Shown here one piece after another: positions 32,226-34,523 of a DNA stretch of 34,523 nt; the first letter of the stretch is position 1, and every line of letters starts with the position of its first letter. The notes beneath the pieces were generated by a model. It searched no databases, was not told the DNA's origin, and worked only from the letters and a program-made list of their open reading frames with translations. Origin of the DNA: Didymodactylos carnosus (taxonomy: Eukaryota > Rotifera > Eurotatoria > Philodinida > Philodinidae). The stretch lies in assembly GCA_905250885.1 (NCBI GenBank), contig CAJNOQ010001211.1:1-34523 (forward strand), given 5' to 3'. A program made the position numbers and the translations under genes.

Positions 32226-34090
32226 CGAGACAGCTAAAACAGAAATACAAGCAGAGGTGATCTTGAATTAAAGTGAACCCATAGAATTTATCCCATCATT
32301 ACATAGCCAAAACAAATAAAAAACAATGAAATCCAGAATGGAAATCCAGAAAGGGTCCATGATCTTTAAGAGGGTTAGCAGTGTAAAATAGAGGAGGATG
32401 CATTTTTCTGCTAGTATATATTTTAGAATACTGAAGTAGTTTTTCTAAGTTGGATATTTATGTTCTACTATATGATACTATACAATGGACTAAAGAAATG
32501 TACATAAGAGCGCCGATATGATGAAGAAATAAGAAATGAGATAAATAATTTGTACAAAAATACGTAGTCATGTTTTCATAATCATTTTTTCCCACTTTAC
32601 ATTTATTAGATCCTATCTTTGGTAAATACTGCTTCACCTTGCTTGTTAATTTTGCCCTATTGTTTTGAGTATTAAGTAAAAATAAACGATCTACCAAGAT
32701 CAAAAACAACTGACATTTAATAGAACATAGATGGCCTGTTAATGAAATGGCTAATAAAAAGGTTTCAACAGACTTTTGATTGTGAAAAAATGGTCAAATA
32801 ACAGGTACTATTCATTGGTGTTCATCTGATCTTTAGTGATAGCCTAAAAACAAGCGATTAATTATGTGTCAGTAAGGCTCAGATTTAGATAACCATTAAA
32901 TGGCATTTTATTGCTTGTTTTATGAACGTTAAAAAATCAGCAAAAAACGGACATTTAGCGTTTACCAATTAATTCATTCTTTTGTTTCATTGACCCCACT
33001 ACTATATAAATCATGTTGTTTTCTATAGAAAACGTAGTTTTATTCTTCCTTTAATATATAAGTCATCGAAACTTGTGTTGAGGAAGTAGCTACTGGTTCT
33101 GGGGATGATTCCAGAGATTCCCTAATCATACGTAGGAAACCGAAAATATTCAAAAAATTAAAAAGCTATTTATTTCATGATAGTGGTCCGAAAGAGATTA
33201 GTCATGATCAATAGTCGGATCCCTGGCTATAAATAGCCAATAATTACGCAAAAATGACCATTCAACGGTTGCATTAAAGGAGCATTAAAGGCTTGTTTTC
33301 AGCCTGTATCTTGGCCGTTAAAAAAATGCCACTTTTAAGCATTAATACGTTCCAGTTATAATACCGAGAAACGGTCAAAAGATGGTATGAACTAGCTAAA
33401 AAATGTCATTTAAGACACATTTTGTAGGCTGTTAATAGACAATAAATTACACCGTTTTCAACGTCCAGAATAACTTAATATAGACTAATTTTTTAAACTT
33501 TAGAAAACAGAAAATGCAAATAAGGTATACTTTTTCAACACACCATTTTATTTTATCTACACTTTTATAGACGTATCATAAAAAAATATTACTATGAAAA
33601 AATGAAAACATTAGAGGACATAGCACAGAATATGAAGGTAGATAAAGAAATAATAGGCGTCTTGCATGGAAACGTTTTGGCCTTTATCTCGCTGAAGGAC
33701 CACTTCAAATTTCATAATTAACTTAACTTAAAGGAACTTAAAGGTTTGAAACGATGTTCTGTCAAATGACCATTTCAAAAAAATTTCAAAACTTTCTTAT
33801 ACAAGATTTCTAGAAACCATTGGTTTTTTAGAGATGGTTTTATACGAGAAATGTTTTTTAACGTTAGTTTTGGTTGAAAATTTTTCGAGTTAATGTACGC
33901 TTGTAGAGAAATGTTTGAGCTGTATTTTAAAAAAATCATAAAAAAATTATCTCATCTAAATTTGAAATTTAAATTTTGTTTAAAACTTAAATAGTTCAAT
34001 TTTTTCTATAGCAACTAATATTTTTAGTATCGATGTCGTAGGAAATAATATGAAAAACTGAACAAATTTAGGAGTTTGACAGGATTCAAA
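32226..34090. other. Gene-poor AT-rich region with vague diverged repeats
   Basis: No gene was recognised. Loosely similar pieces recur (GCTTGTTTT ... CGTTAAAAAA near 32912-32937 and 33290-33327; CATTAAAGG twice near 33273-33290; AACTTAAAGG near 33722-33746), suggesting old repeat debris. The minus-strand frame 32458-32709 has no motif. Confidence 0.4.
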
Positions 34091-34140
34091 AGTCAAATTA
34101 TAAATGGTTTTAAGGAGTCAATTTATAAATGGTTTATAAA
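34091..34140. repeat. Two tandem 25 bp units
   Basis: AGTCAAATTATAAATGG begins the unit at 34091 and AGTCAATTTATAAATGG the unit at 34116. They are noncoding and lie just before the THAP-like frame. Confidence 0.65.
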
Positions 34141-34206
34141 CCTCTGAGGATTTACACATTCTTTGAAAGAAGCAAAGTCGAATAAGGATGAAAGAAACAA
34201 CTAAAT

Positions 34207-34392
34207 ATGCCGAATAGTTGTTCTGGTTTAAAAAACAAATTGGAGATGTTGGGTCGCGGTAGAAAAAATGTTTTTTTCCGTTTTTCATTCAGTTCATCTA
34301 TGTTTCAAAAGTGGTGTGATATACTCAATATTGACATTCAAAATTTAAGTGTTAGTAAAACAGATAGTATCAAACACTTCGTAAACGATTAA
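34207..34392 (+). pseudogene. Degenerate THAP-like zinc-finger frame
   Basis: A 61-residue frame opens MPNSC, then has VFFRFSFSSSMFQKWCDIL and ends SIKHFVND. The order matches a THAP DNA-binding domain: MP-x-x-C start, F-x-RFP-F block, KW helix, and a final C-x-x-HF. The second cysteine is missing, and the expected CSEHF has become SIKHF, so the C2CH zinc site is broken. THAP domains are found in P-element-type transposases and animal transcription factors. The frame stops immediately after, near the window edge. Recognition is from pattern only. Confidence 0.33.
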
Positions 34393-34523
34393 TATTGAAA
34401 GAAAAGAGACGCAAATCGGATTCTCGTGGTTGAAAATACCAGAAGATGCTATAAAAATCCTCTAAAATCACTAAAAAGCTTTTTCAAACGCAAAATTTTT
34501 GTTCATATAATGATAATCAAACT

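Noticed and set aside
32458-32709. Minus-strand frame of 83 codons
   Set aside because: No motif, splice context or codon bias; likely a chance opening.
1-34523. CRISPR array, prokaryotic operon, rRNA or clear horizontally acquired bacterial gene
   Set aside because: No regularly spaced repeats, ribosome-binding-site-led gene strings or rRNA cores were seen; the recognised genes are of animal type.

Overview
The window looks like AT-rich nuclear DNA of a small invertebrate, most likely a bdelloid rotifer (inference). Its genes are animal genes (ACBD3, C3orf38, SDCCAG8, RPGR) cut into short exons by mostly 48-70 bp GT-AG introns. Several start codons lie 6-30 nt after a pyrimidine tract ending in AG, as expected where spliced-leader trans-splicing occurs; bdelloids are known to do this. 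Decayed transposons fill the gaps. I see no prokaryotic operon, CRISPR array, rRNA gene or confident tRNA gene. All exon models were built by eye from reading frame, splice sites and remembered family resemblance; no search was run.

Layout, left to right. 2-175: end of a possible exon of an off-window gene. 396-5734 (+): ACBD3, a Golgi scaffold with ACBP and GOLD domains, ten exons and one 2.6 kb intron. 7208-8209 (+): an intronless C3orf38/DUF4518 homologue. 10149-10954 (-): a secreted RNase T2 in two exons. 11660-12220: a possible coding remnant and a foldback repeat. 13446-13987 (+): a small four-helix membrane protein. 14411-15326: a palindromic non-autonomous element with TA flanks, beside a frameshifted FLYWCH/WRKY-GCM1-like zinc-finger fragment (15340-15821, -). 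16494-17141 (+): an orphan secreted cysteine-containing protein. 17944-20345 (+): a dead, 5'-truncated LINE. 21730-25071 (+): SDCCAG8, thirteen exons. 26303-29412 (-): RPGR, four exons, ending in a CaaX box. 29413-34523: gene-poor and repeat-rich, with a 143 bp hAT-type MITE, a tRNA-like segment, a second TIR element, tandem repeats, twin palindromes and a degenerate THAP-like frame at the right edge.

SDCCAG8 and RPGR, both centrosome/cilium proteins and human ciliopathy genes, lie tail to tail about 1.2 kb apart. The other genes show no obvious functional link. The most checkable observations are the prenylation motif and probable GC-AG intron of RPGR, the 87 bp near-perfect inverted repeat in SDCCAG8 intron 1, the MITEs with identifiable target-site duplications, the ATGA uORF overlap at ACBD3, and the splice-acceptor-like sites just before many start codons. 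I found no convincing new multi-gene system.
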